Assembly: GCA_903904605.1 (NCBI GenBank) | Contig: CAIVDC010000101.1 | Coordinates: forward strand, 1-45,581 | DNA length: 45,581 bases | Source: an uncultured Sterolibacterium sp. | GTDB lineage: Bacteria > Pseudomonadota > Gammaproteobacteria > Burkholderiales > Rhodocyclaceae | Direction: 5' to 3' | Shown here: piece by piece, positions 24,872 through 33,188 of the stretch | Layout of the letters: each line of letters opens with the position of its first letter | Numbering within the stretch: the stretch's first letter is position 1 | The notes under the pieces: model-generated | Seen by the model: only the letters and a program-made list of their open reading frames with translations | The model's database searches: none | Told to the model about the DNA's origin: nothing | Translations under genes and position numbers: made by a program

Positions 24872-27207
24872 GCGTTTCGGAGAAGCCCAGGTTCATCGCG
24901 CAGGAATCCCTGATCGGCACGCGCGTCACCAAGATGGATGCGCCGGAAAAGATCGAAGGCAAGACCCGCTACATTCACGACATTTCCCTGCCGGGCCAGC
25001 TCCACGCCAAGATCCTGCGCTCAGGCAGGGTCCATGCCCGGATACTGAGCATCGACACCCGTGCGGCGCGCGCGCTGCCCGGCGTGCATGCGGTGATAAC
25101 CGCCGCCGACGTGCCCGACCAGCGGCCGATCGGCGTGGTCCGCGATCATCTGCCGCTGAAGGGCGACCGGGTGCGCAGCCTGCGCGACGAGATCGCGGCG
25201 GTGGCGGCCGATACGGAGGAAATCGCCGCCCAGGCCCTGTCGCTGATCGAGGTCGAGTACGAAGACCTGCCCCTGCTGGCGAATCCCGAGGACTCGCAGA
25301 AGCCGGGTGCGCCGGTGCTGCACGATGACCACCCGGACAATGTCGCGATGCGCTTCGAATACAGCCACGGCGACGTCAGAGCGGGCGAAGCGGAATCGGA
25401 CGTGGTGCTCGAGGACACCTTCAAACTGCACTACGTGACCCACTGCTGCATGGGCGTCTCGGGCATCATCGTCGAGTTCGATGCTTCGGGAAGCCTGCTG
25501 ATGTATTCGAACACCCAGGTGCCCTTCCTGCACAAGCGCGAATTCGCCGACTATCTCGGCATGGACCCGAGCCGCGTGCGCATCATCCAGCCGCCCATCG
25601 GCGGCGGCTTCGGCTCCAAGCTGGACATCTATCCCTTCGAAGTCATCTGCGTCTTCCTCGCCCGCGCCGCGAAGCGCCCGGTGAAGCTGCTGTTCACCCG
25701 CGAAGAGGAGTTCCTCGCCTCGCCGACGCGCCAGCCGGTGCTGCTGACTTTGCGCTCCGGCTGCAAGAAGGACGGCACGCTGACTTTTCGCCAGGTGCAT
25801 ACGCTGCACGACAACGGCGCTTACACCTCCTGGGGGGCGACCACGCCCTTCGTCATGATGCAGACCTTCTCCTCGCTCTACCGGGTGCCGCACTGCGACT
25901 ATCACACCGTCGCCGTCTATACCAACAATCCCTATGCCGGCTCGTTCCGCGGCTACGGCAACCTGCAGGCGACTTTCGCCATCGAGCAGCACATGGACAT
26001 GATGGCCGAGGCCATCGGCATGGAACCGCTCGAGTTTCGCCTGAAGAACGCCCAGGATGCCGGCGAAGTCACCGGCCAGGGCATGTCCTTCAAGAGTTGC
26101 GGCTTCAAGGAATGCCTGACCACCGCGGCGGCGCGCAGCGACTACAGCCGGAAGCGGCGGGAGAACCTGGAGCAAAGGCAGTCCGGCGGCCCGGTGAAGC
26201 GCGGCATCGGCATGGCTTCGATGCTGCACGTCGGCGGCGGCGCGAAGATCTACCCTTCGGACGGCTGCGGCACCATCCTCAAGCTCGACGACTTCGCGCA
26301 TGTGACCCTGATCACCGGCGCCTCCGAGATCGGCCAAGGCTCGGAAACGGTGCTCTCGCAGCTGGTCTGCGAGGAGCTCGGCCTGCCCATGTCGGCGGTG
26401 ACGGTGGTCAACAACGATACCGCGATCACGCCCTGGGACGTCGGCGTGCACGCTTCGCGCACCACCTTCATCGCCGGCAATTCGGCCATCGGCGCGGCGA
26501 AGAAGGCCAAGGTCAAGATCCTCGCGGCGGCGGCGAAGAAGCTCGAATGCGCCGAAGCCGACCTCGACCTGCGCGGCGGCTGGGTGATCCGCGCCGCCAG
26601 CGGCGAAGCCCTGCTCGACCTGCCGCGCCTCTTGCGCTCGCTGCACTTTTCCGACAAGGCCGAACTGGTGATGACCACGTTCTACTACGAGCCGCCCAGC
26701 GTGCATCAGGACAAGGCTTTCAAGGGCGACGTCTCGGCCGCCTACGCCTGGGCGACGCAAGTCGTCGAGGTCGAGGTCGATACCGAAACCGGCATCGTCA
26801 GGATGAACCGGGTGACCGCGGCGCACGATGTCGGCAGGGTGTTGAACCGCCTCGGCATCGAGGGGCAGATCGAGGGCGGCGTGGTGATGGGACAGGGCTA
26901 CGCGCTGACCGAGAACCTGCTGGTCGAAATGGGCGTCATGAAGAACCCCAACTTCCGCGACTACAAGCTGGTGACGGCGCCGGAAATTCCCGAAATGGAC
27001 ATTTCCTTCATCGAGTCGATGGACGGCGAAGGCCCGCAGGGCGCCAAAGGCGTCGGCGAGGCGCCGGCCATCTGCGTCGCGGCGGCGACGGCGAATGCCA
27101 TCTACAACGCGACCGGCGTGCGGATGTTCGACCTGCCGTTCACGCCGGAGCGGGTGTACCGGGCGCTCGCCGGCAAGAGCGAAAAGCTCTGCTGGAAACC
27201 CGAGTGA
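24868..27207 (+). CDS. Molybdenum hydroxylase catalytic subunit, probable indoleacetate 2-hydroxylase
   Basis: A 779-residue xanthine oxidase-family catalytic subunit binding a molybdopterin cofactor. Visible motifs are the start RVTKMDAPEKIEGKTRYIHD, the cofactor loop GGGFGSK (245-251), the SFRGYGNLQATFAIE region, the GASEIGQGSETVLSQ loop and the catalytic base Glu731 in KGVGEAP. The family hydroxylates electron-poor carbons with oxygen from water. In the indoleacetate pathway such an enzyme is proposed to convert indoleacetate to 2-oxoindoleacetate without oxygen. Related families act on nicotinate, quinoline, isoquinoline, CO or aldehydes, so the substrate is inferred from the ring-opening pair and mutase next door. 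The ATG overlaps the small-subunit stop. The protein should be a cytoplasmic heterotrimer (or dimer of trimers) with the two preceding products. Confidence 0.87.
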   Translation: MSVSEKPRFIAQESLIGTRVTKMDAPEKIEGKTRYIHDISLPGQLHAKILRSGRVHARILSIDTRAARALPGVHAVITAADVPDQRPIGVVRDHLPLKGDRVRSLRDEIAAVAADTEEIAAQALSLIEVEYEDLPLLANPEDSQKPGAPVLHDDHPDNVAMRFEYSHGDVRAGEAESDVVLEDTFKLHYVTHCCMGVSGIIVEFDASGSLLMYSNTQVPFLHKREFADYLGMDPSRVRIIQPPIGGGFGSKLDIYPFEVICVFLARAAKRPVKLLFTREEEFLASPTRQPVLLTLRSGCKKDGTLTFRQVHTLHDNGAYTSWGATTPFVMMQTFSSLYRVPHCDYHTVAVYTNNPYAGSFRGYGNLQATFAIEQHMDMMAEAIGMEPLEFRLKNAQDAGEVTGQGMSFKSCGFKECLTTAAARSDYSRKRRENLEQRQSGGPVKRGIGMASMLHVGGGAKIYPSDGCGTILKLDDFAHVTLITGASEIGQGSETVLSQLVCEELGLPMSAVTVVNNDTAITPWDVGVHASRTTFIAGNSAIGAAKKAKVKILAAAAKKLECAEADLDLRGGWVIRAASGEALLDLPRLLRSLHFSDKAELVMTTFYYEPPSVHQDKAFKGDVSAAYAWATQVVEVEVDTETGIVRMNRVTAAHDVGRVLNRLGIEGQIEGGVVMGQGYALTENLLVEMGVMKNPNFRDYKLVTAPEIPEMDISFIESMDGEGPQGAKGVGEAPAICVAAATANAIYNATGVRMFDLPFTPERVYRALAGKSEKLCWKPE

Positions 27208-27251
27208 GGGCCTTTTCCCCAAGCCCTGCCCCAAGGAAAGGGGTGGCGACG
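27208..27251. repeat. Repeat-like GC-rich sequence shared with the coding region at 39346
   Basis: The stretch with CCTTTTCCCC, GCCCTGCCCC and GGAAAGGGGTGGCG begins right after the molybdenum-subunit stop. It aligns with 39346-39390 inside the oxidoreductase gene, where CCTTTCCCCC, GCCCCGTTCCC and GAAAGGGGGTGGCG occur in the same order and spacing. Such sequences resemble dispersed intergenic repeats of proteobacteria. Confidence 0.4.
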
Positions 27252-27254
27252 CCT

Positions 27255-27275
27255 AAGCCGCACAAAGCGCGGCTT
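27255..27275 (+). other. Small hairpin in the operon gap
   Basis: AAGCCGC (27255-27261) and GCGGCTT (27269-27275) form a perfect 7-bp stem with a 7-base loop. No U-run follows. It could be a processing or attenuation site, or a part of the neighbouring repeat. Confidence 0.35.
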
Positions 27276-27289
27276 CAGACTGCTGGTTC

Positions 27290-27322
27290 GCTGCCTCCTC
27301 GGGGCGGCCCAGCGGAGGCAGC
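27290..27322 (+). promoter_or_regulatory. Hairpin enclosing the ribosome site of the CoA-transferase gene
   Basis: GCTGCCTCC (27290-27298) pairs perfectly with GGAGGCAGC (27314-27322), and the next base begins the ATG at 27323. The ribosome-binding GGAGG (27314-27318) is thus fully inside the stem. The 9-bp stem with a 15-base GC-rich loop should hide the site when folded, so translation of this gene may be restricted or controlled. Confidence 0.5.
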
Positions 27323-28522
27323 ATGAAGAAACGCACCGTCCTGTCGATGGAGCAGGCGCTGTCCCTGCCTTACGCCACGCTGCGCTTCGCGCAGCTCGGC
27401 TGGCGGGTGATCCGCATCGAATCGACGCCGGGAGAAGGACTGCCCGGCGACCCGAACCGCTACATCGGCAGCAAGGTGGCCGACGACGACCGCCGCTCAT
27501 ATTTCATCGCGCCCAACGTCGGCAAGGAAGCCATCGCCCTGAACCTCAAGGAGAGCCGGGGACAGGAAATACTTCGCCGGCTGATCGCGGACCTCGAGGT
27601 CGATATCTTCTGCTGCAATACCGTGCCGCGCCGTTACGAATCGCTCGGCATCGATTACGCCACGCTGAGCCGCGCCAAGCCGGACCTGATCTGGGCCGGC
27701 ATCTCCGCGATGGGGCCCGATTACCCAGACGCGCCCGGCTACGATCCGGTGATCCAGGCGATGGCCGGCTACATGGAGCTGACCGGACCGGCGGACGGGC
27801 CGCCCACCCTCTCCGGGGTGCCGCTGATCGATCTCAAGGCTGGCGACGAGGTCTACGCCAACGTCATGCTGGCGCTGGCCGAACGGGCCGAGAGCGGGCA
27901 GGGAACGCGCATCGACGTCTCCATGCTGCAGGCGGCGGCCTCCTGGCTGATCACCACTTTGCCGTTGCTCGACTTCGACTGCACGCCCGGCGAAATCACC
28001 CGCTGCGGCAACGAACACCGCAAGTTCATCCCGACCAACGTCTACCCGAGCCGGGACGGCTTCATCTACATGGCCATCGGCAGCGACGTGCAATGGCAAC
28101 GCCTGACGGAAATTCCGCAGTTCGCCGGCATCGGCAAGGGCCTGCGGACGACCAACGAAGGCCGGCATGCGGATCGCCTCGCGATCCACGGCGAGATGGC
28201 GCTGATCACCCGGACGCTGACTACCGCGCAACTCTCCGAAGCCTTCCGCAAGGCGACGATACCGCATGCGCCGATCCAGGACATTCCGGCGGTGCGGGAC
28301 ATGGCGGCGATCGGCGGCAAGCTGACCACGACCCGCACCCCGGCCGGCCGACAGGTGCGCATGCAGCCGGCGGCAGTCGATATCGCCGGCGCGCCGCGGG
28401 AGTTTTCATTTCCCGCCAAGTACGCCCAGCACACCCGCTCCGTGCTCGCCGAAGCGGGCTATTCCGGCGCGGAAATCGACCGGCTGGTGGCAGACCGAAT
28501 CGTCGCGGCAGGCGCCGCGTAA
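27323..28522 (+). CDS. iaaL: Class III CoA-transferase, IaaL-type aryl-succinyl-CoA transferase
   Basis: A 399-residue member of the CaiB/BaiF (class III) family, which moves CoA between carboxylic acids through an aspartyl-CoA thioester. The catalytic aspartate is Asp170 in [16 protein letters not shown]. The N-terminal region reads [17 protein letters not shown], a variant of the usual AGP-x-A-x-x-LADLGA start. IaaL of Aromatoleum aromaticum was characterised as a phenylsuccinyl-CoA transferase, so this enzyme should load CoA onto 2-(2-aminophenyl)succinate formed by ring opening. Donor identity cannot be read from sequence. The gene follows the largest gap in the operon (115 bases) and has its ribosome site inside a hairpin. 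The start is fixed by GGAGG five bases upstream of the ATG. Confidence 0.82.
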   Translation: MKKRTVLSMEQALSLPYATLRFAQLGWRVIRIESTPGEGLPGDPNRYIGSKVADDDRRSYFIAPNVGKEAIALNLKESRGQEILRRLIADLEVDIFCCNTVPRRYESLGIDYATLSRAKPDLIWAGISAMGPDYPDAPGYDPVIQAMAGYMELTGPADGPPTLSGVPLIDLKAGDEVYANVMLALAERAESGQGTRIDVSMLQAAASWLITTLPLLDFDCTPGEITRCGNEHRKFIPTNVYPSRDGFIYMAIGSDVQWQRLTEIPQFAGIGKGLRTTNEGRHADRLAIHGEMALITRTLTTAQLSEAFRKATIPHAPIQDIPAVRDMAAIGGKLTTTRTPAGRQVRMQPAAVDIAGAPREFSFPAKYAQHTRSVLAEAGYSGAEIDRLVADRIVAAGAA

Positions 28523-28536
28523 ATCAAGGATATGAA

Positions 28537-30564
28537 ATGAGAACCGCCAATCCCCTGCTGCACTCGCCGTCGCGTCCCCTGCCCCGTCATGTCGCGATCA
28601 TCGGCGCCGGCACCATCGGGCCGGACATCGGCTACTACCTGAAGAGCGCCCTGCCGCAGATCCGCCTGACCCTGGTGGATGTGGCGCCGGCGGCGCTCGA
28701 ACAGGCGATGGCGCGCTGCCACGACTACGCCAAGAAGGCGGTGGCGCGCGGCAAGATGAGCGCAGCCGAGGCCAAGGCCGTCACCCATGACATCGCCGTC
28801 AGCACCGACTACGAAGAAATCTCGGACTGCGACTGGGTGATCGAGGCGGCGACGGAAAGCCTGGCGCTGAAGCGCCGCATCTTTGCCCAGGTGGAAGCGA
28901 TCGTCGCGCCGCAGACGCTGATCACCTCCAACACCAGTTCGCTTCCGGCCAGCCGCATCTTCGCCGAACTCAGGCACCCGGCACGCGCCACGGTCACCCA
29001 CTTCTTCGCGCCCGCCTGGCGCAACCCGGTGGTCGAGGTGGTCGACTGGGAGCAGACCGATCCCGCCGTGATCGACTACCTGCGCTGGCTGTTCTGCCGC
29101 ACCGGCAAGGTGCCGCTGGTCACCGCCGACGCGCCCTGCTTCATGCTCGACCGGATCTTCGACAACTGGTGCAACGATGCGGCACTCCTGCTCGACCGCG
29201 CCAGCGCCGCCGAGATAGACAGCACGGCCACCGAGTTCGTCCATGCCGGCCCCTTCTTCGTTCTCAATCTCGCCCGCGGCAATCCGATCATCACCGAGAC
29301 CAACAGCCTGCAGGCCGAAGAGGAAGGCCGGCACTACCGCCCGGCGCCGATCTTCCGCTCGGTGGACAACTGGCTCACCGTCCCGCCCGGCAAGCGAATC
29401 GACGTCGCCCCGGAGACGGCCGCCGCGGTGCGCGACCGTCTGCTGGGCGTGCTCTTCTCGCAAACAGTGGACATCCTCGACCGCGCCATCGGCGAACCGG
29501 CCGACCTCGATCTCGGCTGCAAGATGGCGCTGGGCTTCAGGAAAGGTCCGCTGGAACTGATGCGCGACCTGGGCAAGGCGGACGCCCAGCGCATCCTCGA
29601 GCGCTTCGCCGGAGAGCGCCCGGGCATGCCGATGCCGCAGAGACCGCTGACCATCTACCAGGATTTCTGGCGCCATGTGCTGGTCGACGATGTCGCCGCA
29701 GCCGGCGGCGAAGGCCGGGTCAAGATCATCACCCTGCGCCGGCCCGAGGCCATGAACGCCCTGCACGACGAACTGACCGACGAGGTGCTCGAGGTGATCC
29801 GGCGCTTCGAAGCGGACCCGGACGTGTCCGGCTTTGTCATCACCGGCTACGGCACGCGCGCCTTCTGCGCCGGCGCCGACATCGGCCGTTTTCCCTCCGT
29901 GCTCGGCGACGCCGCGGCCGCCACCCGCTACGCGCGCGATTGCTCGCGCCTGCTGGTACATCTCGACGCCATGGAGAAGCCGGTGATCGCGGCGTTGAAC
30001 GGCATGGCGCTGGGCGGCGGACTGGAACTGGCGATGCGCTGCCACGGCATCGTCGCGCTCGCCGACGCCTGGCTGCAGCTGCCTGAAATCACGCTGGGCA
30101 TCGTCCCGGGCATCGGCGCCATGGTGGTGCCCTACCGCCGCTGGCCGAAAGCCGCCGCGACCTTTCACGACATGTTGCGCCGCGGCGAGCGACTGGGTGC
30201 GCAGAAGGCCCACCAACTCGGGGTCGTCGACGCACTTGCCGACGACGTCGCCGGTCTCGTCACGGCGGCCCTGCAGCGCATCGCGGCACTGTCCGGGAAG
30301 CCCTCCGCGATCAGCCAGGGCGCCGTGGCGCTGGCGCCGCCGGCAGAGGTCGCGGCGACCGACGCCGCCGGCCAGCCCCTCAGCCGGGAAGTCCTGGGCA
30401 TCCTCGAACAGGCCGTGCGTGACGCCGCCGCCGCCCCGACGCTGGCACAGGCACTCGAGATCGGCTACCGCGCCTTCGGCGCCAGCGCCTGCACCGCCGC
30501 TGCGCGCGAAGGAATCGCAGCCTTCTCCGAGGGACGCAAAGCCGATTTCGGGAAGACTCCCTGA
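28537..30564 (+). CDS. Fused 3-hydroxyacyl-CoA dehydrogenase and enoyl-CoA hydratase
   Basis: A 675-residue two-domain protein. The N-terminal part (about 17-390) is a 3-hydroxyacyl-CoA dehydrogenase: the NAD loop is IIGAGTIG (21-28), and the catalytic pair is His155 in THFFAPAWRNPVVEV and Glu167. The C-terminal part (about 395-640) is a crotonase-fold enoyl-CoA hydratase with the oxyanion-hole segments AFCAGADIG and GMALGGGLELAM and the second catalytic Glu in LQLPEITLG. The order is the reverse of FadB. It would hydrate 2-aminocinnamoyl-CoA and oxidise the hydroxy product to 2-aminobenzoylacetyl-CoA for the thiolase. A fusion of these two activities was reported in the indoleacetate cluster of Azoarcus evansii. 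The ATG has AAGGA upstream and lies 14 bases after the CoA-transferase stop. Confidence 0.87.
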   Translation: MRTANPLLHSPSRPLPRHVAIIGAGTIGPDIGYYLKSALPQIRLTLVDVAPAALEQAMARCHDYAKKAVARGKMSAAEAKAVTHDIAVSTDYEEISDCDWVIEAATESLALKRRIFAQVEAIVAPQTLITSNTSSLPASRIFAELRHPARATVTHFFAPAWRNPVVEVVDWEQTDPAVIDYLRWLFCRTGKVPLVTADAPCFMLDRIFDNWCNDAALLLDRASAAEIDSTATEFVHAGPFFVLNLARGNPIITETNSLQAEEEGRHYRPAPIFRSVDNWLTVPPGKRIDVAPETAAAVRDRLLGVLFSQTVDILDRAIGEPADLDLGCKMALGFRKGPLELMRDLGKADAQRILERFAGERPGMPMPQRPLTIYQDFWRHVLVDDVAAAGGEGRVKIITLRRPEAMNALHDELTDEVLEVIRRFEADPDVSGFVITGYGTRAFCAGADIGRFPSVLGDAAAATRYARDCSRLLVHLDAMEKPVIAALNGMALGGGLELAMRCHGIVALADAWLQLPEITLGIVPGIGAMVVPYRRWPKAAATFHDMLRRGERLGAQKAHQLGVVDALADDVAGLVTAALQRIAALSGKPSAISQGAVALAPPAEVAATDAAGQPLSREVLGILEQAVRDAAAAPTLAQALEIGYRAFGASACTAAAREGIAAFSEGRKADFGKTP

Positions 30565-30614
30565 CCCGATATACTGAGGCTTCCCTCGGAGGATCGCGAA
30601 GTGGCACAGGACAG

Positions 30615-31988
30615 ATGACAGCGACACCGCTCACCGATCTGGGCGCGTGCATCCAGGCGCTCAAGGCTGCCGGCAAGCTCGTGCGCGTGCGCTCCGAGGT
30701 CGATGCGAAATTCGAACTGGCAGGCATCGCGCGCAAGCTCGAAGGCGGCAAGGCCGTGCTCTTCGAACGCGTCAAGGGCTTCGCTCATCCGGTATTCGCC
30801 GGACTGCTCTGGAATCGCGAACTGGTCGGCTCGCTTTTCGGCGTAGCGAAGGAGAAGGTGCCCTTCCTGATCGCCGGCGCAGTGGCGAAATGGCAGAAGG
30901 ACAAGTCGGCGCGGCCCTCGAAGCTGCTCGAGCATGGCCCCGCCAACGAGGTCGTCGAAGATCGCGTCGACCTGTCGACGATCCCCATGCCGCTGCATGC
31001 GCTGAAGGATGGCGGGCGCTATATGGATTCCTCGCTGGTCGTGGCGCGCCACCCCGAGACCGGCGGCCTCAACGTCTCGATCCACCGGATGATGATGACG
31101 CGCCGCGATCGTCTGAGCTTTCTGATCGACCCGGGCCGGCACCTGGGCGAGTTTGTCGAGGTCGCCGAGCGGCGCGGCGAAGCGCTGCCGGTGACGATCA
31201 ACAACGGTGTTGGACTGGCGCCCTGGATCGTCTCCTCGCTGCCGCGGCTGGGCGATGGCAAGCCGGCCATCGCCAACCACCTGGCGGGACAGGCGATCGA
31301 CTGGGTCAAGGCACAGACCATGGACGTGCCGGCCTACGCCAACGCCCAGTTCGTCATCGAGGCGGAAATCCTGCCCGGAGTCCGCGAATGGGAGGCGCCA
31401 TTCGCCGAAGTCACCGGCTACTACGGCGGACGCGAAAAGCGCTGGGTGATGAAAGTGAAGAAGATCACCCGCCGCAAGAAGCCGGTGTTCCACACGGTGC
31501 TGTCAGGCCAGGAAGTCTGGAATGCGGTGGGATTTACCGCCGAGGCGGCGATCTTCCACGCGGTGCACGGCAGGATTCCCGAGGTGAAGGCGGTGTTCCT
31601 GCCGCCTGGCGGCTGCGGCTTCTACCAGGCCGTGGTCCAGGTGCGCAACACCCGGCGCGGCATCGGCCGCGACGTGATCGACGAAACTTTCAAGGCATTT
31701 CGTTCGCTGCAGCGCGTAGTGGTGGTCGACACCGACGTCAACCTCTACGACGCGGTGGATGTGGACTGGGCCATCACCACCCGCTTCGACGCCGACCGGG
31801 ACCTGGTCGTCCTGCCCCATCAGGAGGGCCACATCCTGAATCCCATCGTCACGCCGAATGCCGATGGCAAAGGCGGAACGGTCACCAAGATCGGCTTCGA
31901 CGCACTGGTGCCTTTCGACGCCGACCGGGAGCGCTTCAAGCGGGTGAAATTCAAGGAAGTGGATCTGTCCAAATACGACATCAAATGA
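30615..31988 (+). CDS. UbiD family decarboxylase
   Basis: A 457-residue UbiD-type enzyme, which decarboxylates (or reversibly carboxylates) aromatic or alpha,beta-unsaturated acids using prenylated FMN. The catalytic Glu-Arg-Glu set is visible as Arg158 in NVSIHRMM and Glu260 and Glu265 in REWEAPFAEVTGYYGG. The length is near the usual 450-500. No UbiX-type prenyltransferase is present in the window, so the cofactor must come from elsewhere in the genome. A decarboxylase of this type has no fixed role in the published indoleacetate route, where loss of CO2 is assigned to the acyl-CoA dehydrogenase. A role on indole-3-carboxylate or another aromatic acid is possible. The gene starts 50 bases after the fusion gene and is followed after 11 bases by a transporter gene. 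Confidence 0.85.
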   Translation: MTATPLTDLGACIQALKAAGKLVRVRSEVDAKFELAGIARKLEGGKAVLFERVKGFAHPVFAGLLWNRELVGSLFGVAKEKVPFLIAGAVAKWQKDKSARPSKLLEHGPANEVVEDRVDLSTIPMPLHALKDGGRYMDSSLVVARHPETGGLNVSIHRMMMTRRDRLSFLIDPGRHLGEFVEVAERRGEALPVTINNGVGLAPWIVSSLPRLGDGKPAIANHLAGQAIDWVKAQTMDVPAYANAQFVIEAEILPGVREWEAPFAEVTGYYGGREKRWVMKVKKITRRKKPVFHTVLSGQEVWNAVGFTAEAAIFHAVHGRIPEVKAVFLPPGGCGFYQAVVQVRNTRRGIGRDVIDETFKAFRSLQRVVVVDTDVNLYDAVDVDWAITTRFDADRDLVVLPHQEGHILNPIVTPNADGKGGTVTKIGFDALVPFDADRERFKRVKFKEVDLSKYDIK

Positions 31989-31999
31989 GGAGACGAGAC

Positions 32000-33163
32000 A
32001 TGAACAAGAAACTGCTCTGCCTGGCCCTTGCCTGGGCCTGCATGGCGTCCGCGCTGGCGGCGGACAAGATCAAGGTCGGCTTCATCAGCACCCTGTCCGG
32101 GCCGGGCGGCGTGCTCGGCGTGGCCATCCGGGACGGCTTCAACCTGGCGCTCGAACACACCGGCGGCAAGCTCGGCGGTCTGCCGGCCGAGGTGATCATC
32201 GAGGACGACCAGCAGAAGCCCGACGTGGCCAAGCAACTGGCCGACAAACTGGTCAAGCGCGACAAGGTGGACTTCGGCACCGGCATCGTCTTCCAGAACC
32301 TGCTGCAAGCCGCGGAGCCCGCCTTCCTCGGTTCCGAGACCTTCTATATCAGCCCGAATACGGGGCCCTCGGACCTCGCCGGGGCCAACTGCAATCCCTA
32401 CTTCTTCGCGGTGTCCTGGGTGAGCGACGGCTACTCCGAAGCGACCGGCAAGAACATGCAGGACAAGGGCTACAAGAACGTCTTCGTCATCGCCCCCAAC
32501 TATCCGGGAGGCAAGGACGTGGTCAACGGCTTCAAACGCTACTACAAGGGCGCCTATGCCGGCGAGGTCTATACCAAGCTGGGGCAACTGGATTACGCCG
32601 TGGAAATCTCCCAGATACGCGCCGCCAAACCCGACGCGGTGTTCTTCTTCCTGCCGGGCGGCATGGGCGTGAACTTCCTCAAGCAGTGGCATCAGGCAGC
32701 CATGGGCCGTGAATTTCCGCTCTTCGGCACGGGCTGGTCGTTCGATCAGGATACGCTGGCCGCGGTCGGGGAACCGACGCTGGGCGCACTCAACGCCGCG
32801 CACTGGAACCTGGACCTGGATAACGCCGCCAACAAGAAATTCGTCGCCGACTTCGAGAAGAAATACGGCCGCCTGCCGAACGAATACGCTTCCCAGGGCT
32901 ACGACGCGGCCATGCTGATCGACGCCGCGGTGCGCGACGTGAAGGGCAAGATCGAGGACAAGACGGCGCTGCGCCGCGCGCTGGAAGCGGCCAACTTCAA
33001 GTCGGTGCGCGGGGCCTTCAAGTTCAACAGGAACCACTTCCCGGTGCAGAACTATTATCTGCGCCAGGTCGTGAAGGACGACAAGGGGCGCTTCGTGAAC
33101 AAGACCGTGGCGACGATCTTCACCAACCACCCCGACGCCTACGTGGCGGCCTGCAAGATGTGA
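32000..33163 (+). CDS. Periplasmic binding protein of a Liv-type ABC transporter (second of three)
   Basis: A 387-residue type I periplasmic binding protein. A signal peptide covers about residues 1-20 (ending ASALA), and the mature start DKIKVGFISTLSGPGGVLGVAIRDG is typical. It belongs to a different subfamily from the proteins at 10795 and 36533 (for example IIEDDQQKPDVAKQLADKLV, common in binding proteins for aromatic acids). The ATG at 32000 has GAGGAG 7 bases upstream. It directly precedes permease and ATPase genes and is the natural partner of that transporter. A periplasmic binding protein was among the indoleacetate-induced products in Azoarcus evansii, so indoleacetate or a related aromatic acid is a reasonable ligand. 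Confidence 0.87.
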   Translation: MNKKLLCLALAWACMASALAADKIKVGFISTLSGPGGVLGVAIRDGFNLALEHTGGKLGGLPAEVIIEDDQQKPDVAKQLADKLVKRDKVDFGTGIVFQNLLQAAEPAFLGSETFYISPNTGPSDLAGANCNPYFFAVSWVSDGYSEATGKNMQDKGYKNVFVIAPNYPGGKDVVNGFKRYYKGAYAGEVYTKLGQLDYAVEISQIRAAKPDAVFFFLPGGMGVNFLKQWHQAAMGREFPLFGTGWSFDQDTLAAVGEPTLGALNAAHWNLDLDNAANKKFVADFEKKYGRLPNEYASQGYDAAMLIDAAVRDVKGKIEDKTALRRALEAANFKSVRGAFKFNRNHFPVQNYYLRQVVKDDKGRFVNKTVATIFTNHPDAYVAACKM

Positions 33164-33188
33164 GCATGACGCGCAAGACGCCTGCCTC

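Noticed and set aside
23533-27207. 4-Hydroxybenzoyl-CoA reductase (HcrABC)
   Set aside because: The FAD subunit has no extra cysteine-rich [4Fe-4S] loop, and the neighbouring genes fit N-heterocycle hydroxylation and ring opening.
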